DNA from: Pedococcus dokdonensis
Lineage (GTDB): Bacteria; Actinomycetota; Actinomycetes; Actinomycetales; Dermatophilaceae
Length of the DNA: 64,000 nt
Direction of reading: 5' to 3'
Assembly (NCBI RefSeq): GCF_900104525.1
Contig: NZ_LT629711.1
Coordinates: 2,046,001-2,110,000 of the forward strand
Shown here: positions 1 to 8,649 of the stretch, one piece after another
How positions within the stretch are numbered: the first letter of the stretch is position 1
How the letters are laid out: each line of letters starts with the position of its first letter
Program-made: the position numbers and the translations under genes
Notes under the pieces: generated by a model
What the model was told of the DNA's origin: nothing
The model's database searches: none
Seen by the model: the letters and a program-made list of their open reading frames with translations, nothing else

Positions 1-260
1 GCAACTTCAACCCACTGGCCGCGATGGCCGGCCGGGTCACGGTGGCCGAGGTGGAGGAGCTGGTCGAGCCGGGCGAGCTCGACCCCGACTCGATCCACCT
101 GCCGGGCATCTACGTGCACCGCGTCCTGCCGCTGACCGCCGACCAGGCGAAGGAGAAGCGGATCGAGCGCCGGACCGTGCGCCCCCGCCCCGAAGCCAAC
201 CCCTCCGCTGCCGGCGCCGGCAGCGAGAGCCTGTCCTCGACCGACCGCCAGGAGGCCTGA
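1..260 (+). CDS. scoA: 3-oxoacid CoA-transferase subunit A, C-terminal part (cut by window edge)
   Basis: The frame is open from base 3 and ends at a TGA, so about the last 85 residues are present. The visible FNPLAAMAG stretch, followed by a [15 protein letters not shown] segment and a GIYVHRVL segment, is typical of the end of the alpha subunit of succinyl-CoA:3-ketoacid (or 3-oxoadipate) CoA-transferase. The last 25 residues are a disordered Pro/Ser/Ala tail. The subunit B gene follows after one base, and its AGGAGG ribosome site (250-255) lies inside this reading frame, so the two are co-translated and form the usual alpha/beta pair. The substrate (succinyl-CoA with acetoacetate, or 3-oxoadipate) cannot be decided from this fragment. 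Confidence 0.88.
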   Translation, partial: NFNPLAAMAGRVTVAEVEELVEPGELDPDSIHLPGIYVHRVLPLTADQAKEKRIERRTVRPRPEANPSAAGAGSESLSSTDRQEA

Positions 261-261
261 G

Positions 262-900
262 ATGGCACTGACCCGTGAGCAGATGGCCGCGCGTGCGGCC
301 GCCGAGCTGTCCGACGGCTCCTACGTCAACCTCGGCATCGGGCTGCCGACGCTGGTCCCCAACTACGTGCCCGACGACGTCGAGATCGTGCTCCAGTCCG
401 AGAACGGCATCCTCGGGGTCGGCGCCTATCCCGTTGACGGGGAAGAGGACCCCGACCTGATCAACGCCGGCAAGGAGACCGTGACGCTGCGTCGGGGTTC
501 CTCGTTCTTCGACTCGGCGACGTCGTTCGGGATGATCCGCGGCGGCAAGGTCGACGCCGCCATCCTCGGCGCCATGCAGGTGTCGGCCAAGGGCGACATC
601 GCCAACTGGATGATCCCCGGCAAGATGGTCAAGGGCATGGGCGGCGCGATGGACCTGGTCCACGGTGCGAAGAAGGTCATCGTCCTGATGGAGCACAACG
701 CCAAGGACGGCTCCTACAAGATCGTCGACGAGTGCTCGCTCCCCTACACCGGTCGCGGTGTCGTGCAGCGCATCATCACCGACCTCTGCGTCTTCGACGT
801 CACCGAGGACGGGCTGGTGCTGCGCGAGCTCGCCGAGGGCGTGACCGAGGACGAGGTCCGCGCGAAGACCGAGCCGGCCTTCACCGTCGACCTCGGCTAG
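262..900 (+). CDS. scoB: 3-oxoacid CoA-transferase subunit B
   Basis: This 212-residue protein has the full length of a CoA-transferase beta subunit. The NLGIGLPT motif (residues 23-30) and SENGILG (46-52) are diagnostic. E47 in SENG is the glutamate that forms the enzyme-CoA thioester in this family. The enzyme moves CoA between succinate and a 3-oxoacid, linking ketone-body or aromatic-ring breakdown to central metabolism. The ATG is preceded by AGGAGG with a six-base spacer, which fixes the start. Subunit A ends one base upstream. Whether the substrate is acetoacetate or 3-oxoadipate is open, because the genes to the left are outside the window. Confidence 0.93.
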   Translation: MALTREQMAARAAAELSDGSYVNLGIGLPTLVPNYVPDDVEIVLQSENGILGVGAYPVDGEEDPDLINAGKETVTLRRGSSFFDSATSFGMIRGGKVDAAILGAMQVSAKGDIANWMIPGKMVKGMGGAMDLVHGAKKVIVLMEHNAKDGSYKIVDECSLPYTGRGVVQRIITDLCVFDVTEDGLVLRELAEGVTEDEVRAKTEPAFTVDLG

Positions 901-935
901 CCGACCGCCGGGCGGCTGGCGCCCGCCCGGCGACC

Positions 936-1019
936 GTCAGCGCAGGATGGTCAGCGCAGGATGGTCAGCGCAGGATGGTCAGCGCAGGATGGTCAGCGCA
1001 GGATGGTCAGCGCAGGATG
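936..1019. repeat. six tandem copies of a 14-bp unit covering the 3' end of the SpoIID-like gene
   Basis: The unit gtcagcgcaggatg is repeated six times without variation. Read on the minus strand, the rightmost copy carries the last codons and the TGA stop of the SpoIID-like gene; the other five lie just beyond the stop. The unit is not a multiple of three, so the copies fall in all frames. The array looks like slippage duplication in the gap between two convergent genes. Confidence 0.95.
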
Positions 1020-3049
1020 GTGGAGAAGATCTGCCAGCCGTTGCCGACGACGACCCTGGGCTTCCACCCGCCCGCCCCGTTGCCGGGGTAGAGGTAGAGC
1101 AGCCCTGAGGAGGTGCGGGCCAGGACGTCGGCCTTGCCGTCGCCGTTGAAGTCGCCGCCGCTCGTCAGTGCCGTGAAGATGTCCCACCCCTTGCCGACCT
1201 GGACGGCCGGCTTCCACCCACCGGTGCCGTCACCGGCATACAGCAAGAACGTGCCGTCGGCCTTGCGCGCCAGCACATCCGGGTGACCGTCGCCGGTGAA
1301 GTCCCCGGGGCTGAGGACGGAGGTGAAGATGTTCCACCCACCACCGATCGTCCGGTAGCCCTTGAAACCGCCGGCGCCGTTGCCGGAGTAGAGCCACAGG
1401 GCACCGTCGCTCGCGCGTCGGGCGATGAGGTCGGTGAGCCCGTCGCCGTCGAAGTCGCCGACCGGGAGGACCAGGTTGTGCATGGTCCACCCGGCGCCGA
1501 TCTTCTTGGCCGCGCCGAAGGTGCCGTTGCCGAGCCCGCTTCGCAGGTAGAGGTTTCCGGCGGTGTCCTGCACGACCACGTCGCTGACCGTGTCGGCGTC
1601 CCAGGTGCCGGCGGTCAGCGCCTTCGCGTAGGAGTTCCACCCACTGGGCTCGGCCACCGTCGTGGGGTTCCAGCCGCCCTTGCCGTTGCCGGAGTAGACG
1701 CGCAGCGCCCCGGTGCTGGCCACGACGGCGAGGACGTCCATCTTCGCGTCGCCCGTGACGTCGCGCGGGAACGACGACGCCGACTCGAGCCGGGGCGCGA
1801 ACCAGTCACTCCACGTGTGCCCGAACACGCTGCGCAGCGACGAGACGCTCGGGCTCACCGATCCCTTGGTCCCGGTGATGGTGGCGCCGAGGACCCGGCC
1901 ACCCTGGTCGCCGAGACCGTTGCGGGAGGTGATCGTCATGGTGCGGAAGGACCCGATGGTCGGATAGCTGGACTCGATGGTCGAGGTCGAGATCGTCTGC
2001 GTCCACGTGTGGTACGGGTTGGAAGGCGTGTCGTCGTAGTCGTCCCGCTGGGCGACCAGGTAGGGCTTGCCACCGTCCGAGGACCATCCGCCGTCCGACG
2101 CGCTGAACTGGGTGAAGGCCGCCTTCCCGCCGTAGAGCACGGCCATGCCGGCCGTCGCCGCGATCGCGGTGTTGGTGGCGGTGTACTCGTTGGACGTGCT
2201 GCCGGTCTTGGCGGGCTTGAAGACCTGGCTCCGTGTGTCGTCGTAGACGTCGTACCAGGTGGAGACCGGGGCGTTGGTGCGGTGCCACTCGGCGAACGAC
2301 CGCGCGGCGGCCGCCTGCGCGCCGAGCGTGGCAGCGGGCCACGACGCCGGGACCTCGCTCGGGACGACGGTGCGCAGGTAGCTGTCCATCGGGAGCGCCA
2401 CGACCGGCACCAGCGACTCGGCACCGGCCGGTCCGCTGAGGATCCCCCGGACCTGGCCGCGGTACTGGACCTGGGTGCTCCCGCGGTACGTCGTGACGAC
2501 GCCGGAGGTGCTGTTGAGGAAGGCACCCGTCGAGGGCACGGAGGCGGTCGCGTAGCTCAGCCAGGTCGCCGACCCGGTCGGGAGGTACTCGAGCCGGAAC
2601 TTCGTCTTGACGCCGGACACCTTGGTGCCCGGGACGAGCCGCCAGCGGGCGATGGTCCTGCCGGCCCGCTCGGTCGGCAGGACCGAGGAGTTGGTGAGGT
2701 CCCACGTCACCCGGAGCCCGGTCGCCGGGACGGCCTGCACGGAGCTGCCGAGCGAGGCCACGTTCACGCGGATCGTGGGGTTGCCCATCGACCCGACCGT
2801 GGTGCCGGGGTAGTAGAAGCCGACGATCTGCTGCCAGGTGCGACCGGCGAGTCCGGCCCCGAGGGCGCCGTACTGCGACATGCCGTGACCGTGGCCGTTG
2901 CCGTGCCCGACGATGGTGAGCGTGCCGTCCGCCGGCCGCGGGTAGGTCTCGGCAGCACCGGCGCCCCCCGCGGCGACGACGACGCCCACGGCCGCCGCGG
3001 CGGTCGCCGCGACCACCCTGCGGGCCGCTGGCCGGTCAGCCCAGGACAT
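1007..3049 (-). CDS. secreted SpoIID/LytB-domain protein with C-terminal FG-GAP-type repeats
   Basis: The protein is 680 residues from the ATG at 3049. The N-terminus (MSWADRPAARR, then a long Ala/Val stretch ending GAGAAET) is a signal peptide. A SpoIID/LytB domain follows, with the hallmark GHGHGMSQYGALGAG and, further on, a QAAAARSFAEWH segment and a FSASDGGWSSDGG segment. SpoIID proteins are glycan-strand lytic enzymes of the cell wall. The last 230 residues or so hold about five repeats with a D-x-x-G-D-G-x-x-D-V-L-A-R core and GNGxGGW linkers, resembling FG-GAP calcium-binding propeller blades. The ATG overlaps the end of the upstream amidase gene by 14 bases, so translation is probably coupled. 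An in-frame ATG at 3136 lies inside the amidase gene and would spoil the signal peptide. Confidence 0.88.
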   Translation of the reverse strand: MSWADRPAARRVVAATAAAAVGVVVAAGGAGAAETYPRPADGTLTIVGHGNGHGHGMSQYGALGAGLAGRTWQQIVGFYYPGTTVGSMGNPTIRVNVASLGSSVQAVPATGLRVTWDLTNSSVLPTERAGRTIARWRLVPGTKVSGVKTKFRLEYLPTGSATWLSYATASVPSTGAFLNSTSGVVTTYRGSTQVQYRGQVRGILSGPAGAESLVPVVALPMDSYLRTVVPSEVPASWPAATLGAQAAAARSFAEWHRTNAPVSTWYDVYDDTRSQVFKPAKTGSTSNEYTATNTAIAATAGMAVLYGGKAAFTQFSASDGGWSSDGGKPYLVAQRDDYDDTPSNPYHTWTQTISTSTIESSYPTIGSFRTMTITSRNGLGDQGGRVLGATITGTKGSVSPSVSSLRSVFGHTWSDWFAPRLESASSFPRDVTGDAKMDVLAVVASTGALRVYSGNGKGGWNPTTVAEPSGWNSYAKALTAGTWDADTVSDVVVQDTAGNLYLRSGLGNGTFGAAKKIGAGWTMHNLVLPVGDFDGDGLTDLIARRASDGALWLYSGNGAGGFKGYRTIGGGWNIFTSVLSPGDFTGDGHPDVLARKADGTFLLYAGDGTGGWKPAVQVGKGWDIFTALTSGGDFNGDGKADVLARTSSGLLYLYPGNGAGGWKPRVVVGNGWQIFSTILR

Positions 3050-5801
3050 TGGTCGCGCCTGCCGGGGCAGTGACGGGCTGACGGAAGGAGCTGAACCCCT
3101 TGCTGCCGTCCCCCGCGTAGAGCCAGAGCTTTCCACCGTTGTCCTCTGCCAGTAGGTCGTTCTTGCGATCTCCGTTGAAGTCTCCCACCCCCATCACGCG
3201 CCTGAGGTCGGTTTGCCCCGAAATGGCGACCACGGCGTCGTTGAGCGTTCCCGGCCCGCTGCCCCGGTAGAGCAGGACGGCACCGTCGCTCCTGCGCAGC
3301 GCGACGACGTCCCCGTTGAAGTCACCGTTGACGGCACCGGCCGCGGTCACGCTGCTCATCACCTGCCAGCCGAGTCCCAGCTGGATCTGCCAGGCGAACG
3401 TCGCGCTGCGCGTCATCGTGTACATCCGCAGCTCGCCGCCGGTGGTCCGGGCGATCAGGTCGGGCACCCCGTCGTTGCTCAGGTCACCGGCAGCCTCGAT
3501 GAGGTCGAAGATCTGCCACCCCTTGCCGATCGGGTCGCCGGGCGCTGCGAAACCTCCGCCGCTCAGCCCGCGCAGCGCGTAGAGGTTGCCGTTGCCCGCC
3601 CCGCGAGCGATCGCGTCGGTGCGGCCGTCGCCGTCCAGGTCGCCGACGACGCGCACGAGGTCCATGCCGCCGACCTGCACGCCGGCGGCGACCGGCGCCG
3701 TGTCGAAGTCGCGTCGTCCCGTGCCGCTGTAGAGCCGCAGGGTCGAGTCGGCGGGCACCCGGGCGATGACGTCGGCGTGCCCGTCGCCGTCCCAGTCGGC
3801 GCCGCTGGTCACGTGGTCGAGCGCGGACCAGCCCGCCCCCCAGAAGTTGTAGCGGCTGAGCTTGCCGGCGGCGTCCGCGTAGTACGTGCGCATCGCACCG
3901 TCACGCTGGCGCGCGACCAGGTCGCCCTGGTGGCCGTCGCCGTCCAGGTCCGGGCCCGCGGTGAGGCTGTCGAGGGCGCTCCACCCGCTGCCCCACCTCC
4001 GCGCCGTCCCGAGGCCACCGGACGCCGTGCCCGGCCACAGCACGAGGGTGTTGTCCGACGACCGGATGCCCAGCAGGTCGGGGTGCCCGTCACCGGTGAG
4101 GTCACCGGCACTGGTCAGCGTTCGCACGCCGCCGAAACCAGTCCCGATGACCACCCCGGCGCTGACCCACCCACGGCCGTCACCGGCATACAGCAGCAGC
4201 GAACCGTTCTTGTGGACCGCGAGGAGGTCGGCACGACCGTCACCGGTGCGGTCACCGGCGGCGACGAGCCCGGTCATGACGTTCCAGCCGCCGCCGTGCG
4301 CGACCATCGTCCCGAAGCCGCCACGACCGTTCCCGGCGTAGACGCGCACGTTGTTGGCGGCCGGGTCCCGGGCGATGACGTCGGCCCGGCCGTCACCGGT
4401 GAAGTCGGGGGTGAGGACGATGTCGTCGAGTGCGTTCCAGCCCTTGCCGATGGCGCGACCCGCGACGACCGGCTGCGGACTGGCGCTGGCCAGGCGCTGC
4501 ACCTGGCCCGACACCGTCGGGGGGTTGAGGGTGCCGGGGTAGGTGAACAGGTCGGGGGTCGAGCCGCTGTCGAGGGATCGCGAGATCCCCGACCGCTTCA
4601 GCGTGCCGATCATCGAGGCGACTGCACTGCGGATCGTCGGGAGGCGGTTGTACAACGCCTGGCCCGGGCAGCTGGTCGAGACGCCGTCGCGGTGCCCGGA
4701 GATCCGGTTGAACGTCTTGTCGCGAGCGAACACCGTGCCCGTGGCGGGGTTGCCGTGGAGGGTGAACTTCCAGGCGATGGTGCGTTCGATGGCGGTCAGC
4801 ATCGCGGCCGGCGGCGTGGCCGAGGTGAAGTCGCCCAACGCGGCGACCCCGAACGACCACGAGTTGTAGTTGAGGGTGTGGGCGCCGATCACGGCCTTGT
4901 CCACCCCGCCGTAGCGGCCCTCCCAGATCCGGCCGAACCGGTCGACCAGGAAGTTGTAGCCGATGTCGTTCCAGTCCCGGCCGTTGACGTGGAAGTCGTA
5001 GATGCCACGGATGATCGCCGGCACCTGGGCACTCGTGTAGCCGTTGGTGCCGTCGGTGTGGTGCACGAAGGCGATGTGCGCCTGGCCGTAGCCGACGTCG
5101 CCCTGCCGCATCGACTCGTCGGCGCCCCACTCCTTGCGGGTGTGGATGGTCGGCCTGGCAGCAGCGGCCTGGGCGCCGCCGGGTGCGGTCGCGCCGGGCC
5201 CCGGGTCGGCATCCGAGGTCCCCGGGTCGACGACCGACACCTGCACCACCGGCGCGACGGCCGCAGTGCTGAGCACCCGGACCTGGGTCTGGTCGCCGTC
5301 GACGACGTAGGCACCGGTGCCCTCGCGGGACACCTTGCGGCCCTCGGCACCGCCGGGGCCGTCGACGTCCGGGGCGTGGTCGTCCTCGCGCTCCATGTCC
5401 TGCCACGCGTCCCAGGCGCCGTTGCGGTGGACGCGCACCTGCACGACGTCGCCGGTCCCCAGCGCCCCCCGGGCCCACGTGGCACCGACGACGGCGAGGT
5501 TGCGGTGCACCGGCTGGGCCGGCGTCAGGGCACCCGACCTGATGGTGGCCGGGCGCTGGCCGCCGAGCCGTCCGACGACGCTGGGCGTGGGCGTCACCTC
5601 CACCCGGCTGGCCCGGACCGGGTGCGGCTGCGCCGCGGACGCGCCGCCGGGCAGCGGCCCGACCGTGACCACCGAGGCGGCCACCAACGCGGTGCCCAGA
5701 CCGAGCGAGGGGGCGAGGGTCCGGGCGAGCGCCCGGGTGACGGTCCGGCGCAGGAGCGCCATCGAGGACCAGCGGGTAGCGGCGGGCGGGGTCACGGGCA
5801 T
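3036..5801 (-). CDS. secreted PGRP-type N-acetylmuramoyl-L-alanine amidase with FG-GAP-type repeats
   Basis: The 921-residue product starts with a basic, hydrophobic export signal (residues about 15-55). A peptidoglycan-recognition/amidase_2 domain follows: the TRKEWGADESMR start, the FVHHTDG histidine, YNFLVDRFGRIWEGR, the SGHRDG histidine and the STSCPG cysteine. These His/His/Cys zinc ligands are all present, so amidase activity (cutting MurNAc from the stem-peptide L-Ala) is expected. About nine FG-GAP-like repeats (D-x-T-G-D-G-x-A-D-x-x-A-R type) fill the C-terminal half; the eighth has a broken core. The stop overlaps the start of the SpoIID-like gene, so the two wall enzymes are one transcript. 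ATG 5801 was kept; ATG 5762 is an alternative that leaves a shorter n-region. Confidence 0.9.
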   Translation of the reverse strand: MPVTPPAATRWSSMALLRRTVTRALARTLAPSLGLGTALVAASVVTVGPLPGGASAAQPHPVRASRVEVTPTPSVVGRLGGQRPATIRSGALTPAQPVHRNLAVVGATWARGALGTGDVVQVRVHRNGAWDAWQDMEREDDHAPDVDGPGGAEGRKVSREGTGAYVVDGDQTQVRVLSTAAVAPVVQVSVVDPGTSDADPGPGATAPGGAQAAAARPTIHTRKEWGADESMRQGDVGYGQAHIAFVHHTDGTNGYTSAQVPAIIRGIYDFHVNGRDWNDIGYNFLVDRFGRIWEGRYGGVDKAVIGAHTLNYNSWSFGVAALGDFTSATPPAAMLTAIERTIAWKFTLHGNPATGTVFARDKTFNRISGHRDGVSTSCPGQALYNRLPTIRSAVASMIGTLKRSGISRSLDSGSTPDLFTYPGTLNPPTVSGQVQRLASASPQPVVAGRAIGKGWNALDDIVLTPDFTGDGRADVIARDPAANNVRVYAGNGRGGFGTMVAHGGGWNVMTGLVAAGDRTGDGRADLLAVHKNGSLLLYAGDGRGWVSAGVVIGTGFGGVRTLTSAGDLTGDGHPDLLGIRSSDNTLVLWPGTASGGLGTARRWGSGWSALDSLTAGPDLDGDGHQGDLVARQRDGAMRTYYADAAGKLSRYNFWGAGWSALDHVTSGADWDGDGHADVIARVPADSTLRLYSGTGRRDFDTAPVAAGVQVGGMDLVRVVGDLDGDGRTDAIARGAGNGNLYALRGLSGGGFAAPGDPIGKGWQIFDLIEAAGDLSNDGVPDLIARTTGGELRMYTMTRSATFAWQIQLGLGWQVMSSVTAAGAVNGDFNGDVVALRRSDGAVLLYRGSGPGTLNDAVVAISGQTDLRRVMGVGDFNGDRKNDLLAEDNGGKLWLYAGDGSKGFSSFRQPVTAPAGATNVLG

Positions 5802-6003
5802 GGCAGATCTCGCAGGAGTCGGGTGCGGGGGACAGGAGTCAGCTGGGACGAGTCACCTGACACCATGCCCCACAATCGGGACACAGAGAACACGAGTGGC
5901 CGACTTTCACAGCAGACACAGGCATTCGTTACCGATCCGCGACGGGCGCACGCACCCGAGGCGCAGGTCGGGACGGACGCGGTCGGTCGCCTAGGCTGGA
6001 CCC
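5802..6003. promoter_or_regulatory. divergent promoter region between amidase operon and pseI
   Basis: This 202-base gap separates two divergent transcription units. A TAGGCT box at 5992-5997 ends seven bases before the pseI ATG, which fits a leaderless pseI transcript starting at 6004. I see no convincing ribosome site for pseI. No clear promoter could be assigned on the minus side, and I saw no recognisable riboswitch. Confidence 0.5.
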
Positions 6004-7062
6004 ATGACCAGCCCTGCACCGATTGAGATCGACGGCCACCAGGTGGGGGCCGGACAGACCCCGTTCGTCATCGCCGAGGTCTCCGGCAACCACAACGGCT
6101 CGCTCGATCGAGCCCTGGAGATCATCGACGCGATCGCCGAGTCCGGCGCCCAGGCGGTCAAGTTCCAGACCTACACCGCCGACACGATCACGATCGACGC
6201 GAAGGGTCCGCAGTTCCAGATCCGGGCCGACCACGGCCTCTGGGGTGGGCGCACCCTCTACGACCTCTACCAGGAGGCGCACACCCCCTGGGAGTGGCAC
6301 GCGCCGATGTTCGAGCGCGCGAGGGAGCGCGGCCTCACGCCGTTCTCCAGCCCGTTCGACCCCACCGCCGTCGAGCTGCTCGAGTCGCTCGACGCCCCGG
6401 CCTACAAGATCGCCTCGGCCGAGGTCATCGACCTCCCCCTGATCCGCCTGGTCGCCTCGACCGGCAAGCCGATGATCATCTCCAGCGGGATGGCCACGCT
6501 GGGCGAGATCGACCGAGCCCTCTCCGCGGCGCGCGACGGCGGCTGCACCGAGATGGTCCTGCTCGCGTGCACGGCGTCCTACCCCGCCGACCCCGCGGAT
6601 GCGCGGCTGCTGTCGATCCCAACCCTGCAGGAGGCCTTCGGCATCCCGATCGGGCTGTCCGACCACACCGAGGGCATCGGCGTGTCCGTGGCCGCGGTCG
6701 CGCTGGGCGCAGTCGCCCTGGAGAAGCACGTGACGCTGGCTCGGTCCGACGGTGGAGTGGACTCCGACTTCTCCCTCGAGCCGCACGAGCTGACCGCACT
6801 CGTCCGTGAGTCCGCGGCTGCCCGCAAGGCCGTGCAGCCGCCGCGCTTCGGTCCCACCGAGTCCGAGCGCGACACCCTGGCGCTGCGCCGCTCCCTCTAC
6901 GTCGTGGCGGACGTCGCCGCCGGTGACCCGGTGACGCGCGACAACGTCCGGTCCATCCGGCCCGCCGGCGGCCTGCCCACCGACGAGATCGAGAAGGTGC
7001 TGGGCCGCTCCTTCAGCCAGGCCGTGGAGCGCGGCACGCCGCTCACCTGGGACCTCATCTAG
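6004..7062 (+). CDS. pseI: pseudaminic acid synthase (NeuB/SpsE family, SAF domain)
   Basis: The 352-residue protein condenses phosphoenolpyruvate with the 6-deoxy-AltdiNAc sugar made by PseB/C/H/G to give pseudaminic acid. The NeuB TIM-barrel signature is clear: FVIAEVSGNHNGSLDRA near residue 20, AVKFQTYTADTI, FSSPFD, YKIAS, a GLSDHT motif and LEKHVTL. The C-terminal 60 residues (RRSLYVVADVAAGDPV, then RPAGGLP and VLGR) form the SAF/antifreeze-like domain. Assignment to PseI instead of NeuB rests mainly on the neighbouring pseG, pseF, pseB and pseC genes, and on DADHGLW-like replacement by a RADHGLWGG segment as seen in PseI-type proteins. The start is the ATG just after a TAGGCT box, so it is probably leaderless. 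Confidence 0.9.
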   Translation: MTSPAPIEIDGHQVGAGQTPFVIAEVSGNHNGSLDRALEIIDAIAESGAQAVKFQTYTADTITIDAKGPQFQIRADHGLWGGRTLYDLYQEAHTPWEWHAPMFERARERGLTPFSSPFDPTAVELLESLDAPAYKIASAEVIDLPLIRLVASTGKPMIISSGMATLGEIDRALSAARDGGCTEMVLLACTASYPADPADARLLSIPTLQEAFGIPIGLSDHTEGIGVSVAAVALGAVALEKHVTLARSDGGVDSDFSLEPHELTALVRESAAARKAVQPPRFGPTESERDTLALRRSLYVVADVAAGDPVTRDNVRSIRPAGGLPTDEIEKVLGRSFSQAVERGTPLTWDLI

Positions 7063-7086
7063 GCGCCTTCCGGGCCTGGCAGGACA

Positions 7087-8649
7087 TCAGAACTTCACGA
7101 ACCTCTCGAACCCGTCGCCGTCGGCCGGCAGGTCAGGCAGGTAACCGCTGCGCTGGAACAGCCGCTGCGATGCGGTGTTGCCCGTGTGCACGGCGGCGAG
7201 GTAGGCCGCGAGGCCGGGTCCACGACCCGAGTCACCGGCCTTCGGCGCACCCGGCTCGGCCGAGCCGTCGAGGGCATCCGCCAGCCAGTCCTCCCCCGCC
7301 GCCAGCAGGCCCTTGGCGACCCCGCGACCGCGGCTGTCGGGGGCGACCGTGATCGAGACCTCCCACTCCCCCGCCGAGTCCTCGTCCCAGCGGATCGTCC
7401 CGACCGGCCGGCCGGCCACCTCGCCGACGAGGAGGTGCCGGTCGCGCCGGGCCAGGCTGGCGGTGAGCCAGGCCAGGTGGGACTCCAGCGGCACCGGCTC
7501 CTGCGACCGCGAGTGCTCACGGGTGGTGGGGTCGTTGCGCCAGTGCCACAGCGGCTCGGCGTCGGCCGGGGTGGCCGGGCGGACGGTGACCTCGCCCGGC
7601 CCGGCCGAGGCCGTGGCGCCGTCCAGCACGTCCTCGAACGACGCGACCAGCCGCCACGCCCCGAGCCCGTCGACCACGCGCCCGGCCGCCGCGGCGACGT
7701 CGCGGCGCAGCCCCGGGTCGGCGAGGGCGGCCGACAACCGGTCCGCCATGCCTGCGGTGCCGAGCGGCTCGGTGGCCGTGCCGAGACCCACGGCCGCGCC
7801 CGCCCGGAGCAACGCGGCATACCCGGGCTCCTGGTTGTCGACCACGGCCAGTACTGCCATCGGTCGGCGCATCGCGCACAGCTCCCACACGGAGGTGCCG
7901 GCCGCGCTCACGACGAGGTCGGCGCGGGCCATCCGGGCCGGCAGGTCGGCCACCGGGTCGGTGACGGTGAGGCTGCCCACCGACCAGCTCGCCGCGAGGG
8001 CGTCGAGGGCGGCACGGGTGCCCTCGCTGGCGACGACCGTCACGTCGAGCGGGAGGCCGGTGGCCGCCAACGCCTCGACCACCCCGGGCGCCGCGCCGGT
8101 CGGGTCGACGCCGCCCATGACGACGAGCACGCGTGGCACGAGAGCACCGGTCTCCTCGACGACGGTCTCCCGCAGCGACGTGACCGACCGGCGCAGCGCC
8201 ACGAACCGGGAGCCGCGCAGGTGCCATCGAGCGGGAGCCGGGGGCGCGGACCACTGGGCATCCACGGTGGGGTCGACCACGAGGTCGGCGGGACGCGCGC
8301 CGTAGGTGCCGTCGGCCATGGTGGAGAGCACCGGCCGCGGGCTCTCCGGCCCGTCGACCAGAAGGGCGTCGAGCAGGCCGTCGGGGAGGTCGTAGTGGTC
8401 GACGTGGAGCACGTCGTAGTCGGCCGCCGATGCTGCGAGGTCGGTCGGGCGGTCGGACGGCGCCGGGCCGAGCAGGCGCAGGCCAGGACCCACCGCGGCG
8501 GCCAGGTCGACCAGGAAGGCGCCCTCGACGCGGCCCAGCAGGGCGACCTCGTGGCCGCGGGCCACCGCCTCCTCGGCGAGTGCGAGGCTGCGCACGACGT
8601 GCCCCACCCCGATGCCCGGTCCACCGTCACACCGCAGGAGCAGGCGCAT
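7087..8649 (-). CDS. pseG: fused PseG nucleotide-sugar hydrolase and PseH-like GNAT acetyltransferase
   Basis: The protein has 520 residues. Residues 1 to about 330 are PseG-like: the RCDGGPGIGVGHVVRSLALA start, the HVDHYDLPDG segment, VLVVMGGVDPTGA and VSAAGTSVWELCAMRRP match the GT-B-fold UDP-sugar hydrolase that removes UDP from the 2,4-diacetamido-altrose intermediate. The last 165 residues are a GNAT domain (VTVRPATPADAEPLWHWRND, then VAPDSRGRGVAKGLL as the acetyl-CoA loop), equivalent to PseH, which N-acetylates C4 just before the hydrolase step. The fusion would join steps 3 and 4 of the pathway. The ATG at 8649 shares one base with the pseF stop (TGATG), so the two are translationally coupled. 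Confidence 0.87.
   Translation of the reverse strand: MRLLLRCDGGPGIGVGHVVRSLALAEEAVARGHEVALLGRVEGAFLVDLAAAVGPGLRLLGPAPSDRPTDLAASAADYDVLHVDHYDLPDGLLDALLVDGPESPRPVLSTMADGTYGARPADLVVDPTVDAQWSAPPAPARWHLRGSRFVALRRSVTSLRETVVEETGALVPRVLVVMGGVDPTGAAPGVVEALAATGLPLDVTVVASEGTRAALDALAASWSVGSLTVTDPVADLPARMARADLVVSAAGTSVWELCAMRRPMAVLAVVDNQEPGYAALLRAGAAVGLGTATEPLGTAGMADRLSAALADPGLRRDVAAAAGRVVDGLGAWRLVASFEDVLDGATASAGPGEVTVRPATPADAEPLWHWRNDPTTREHSRSQEPVPLESHLAWLTASLARRDRHLLVGEVAGRPVGTIRWDEDSAGEWEVSITVAPDSRGRGVAKGLLAAGEDWLADALDGSAEPGAPKAGDSGRGPGLAAYLAAVHTGNTASQRLFQRSGYLPDLPADGDGFERFVKF

Noticed and set aside
936..1019. CRISPR-like or attachment-site array
   Set aside because: The 14-bp units are directly adjacent with no spacers, and no integrase is nearby.
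1283..3073. Long open frame on the plus strand, opposite the SpoIID-like gene
   Set aside because: It is antisense to a clear gene, rich in Arg/Gly/Val with no family motif; typical false frame in high-GC DNA. The same holds for 3213-6026 (+), 38629-42108 (+), 47964-51644 (-) and 51192-53723 (+).
5802..6003. Riboswitch (for example ydaO type) upstream of wall hydrolases
   Set aside because: No conserved riboswitch core could be recognised on either strand.
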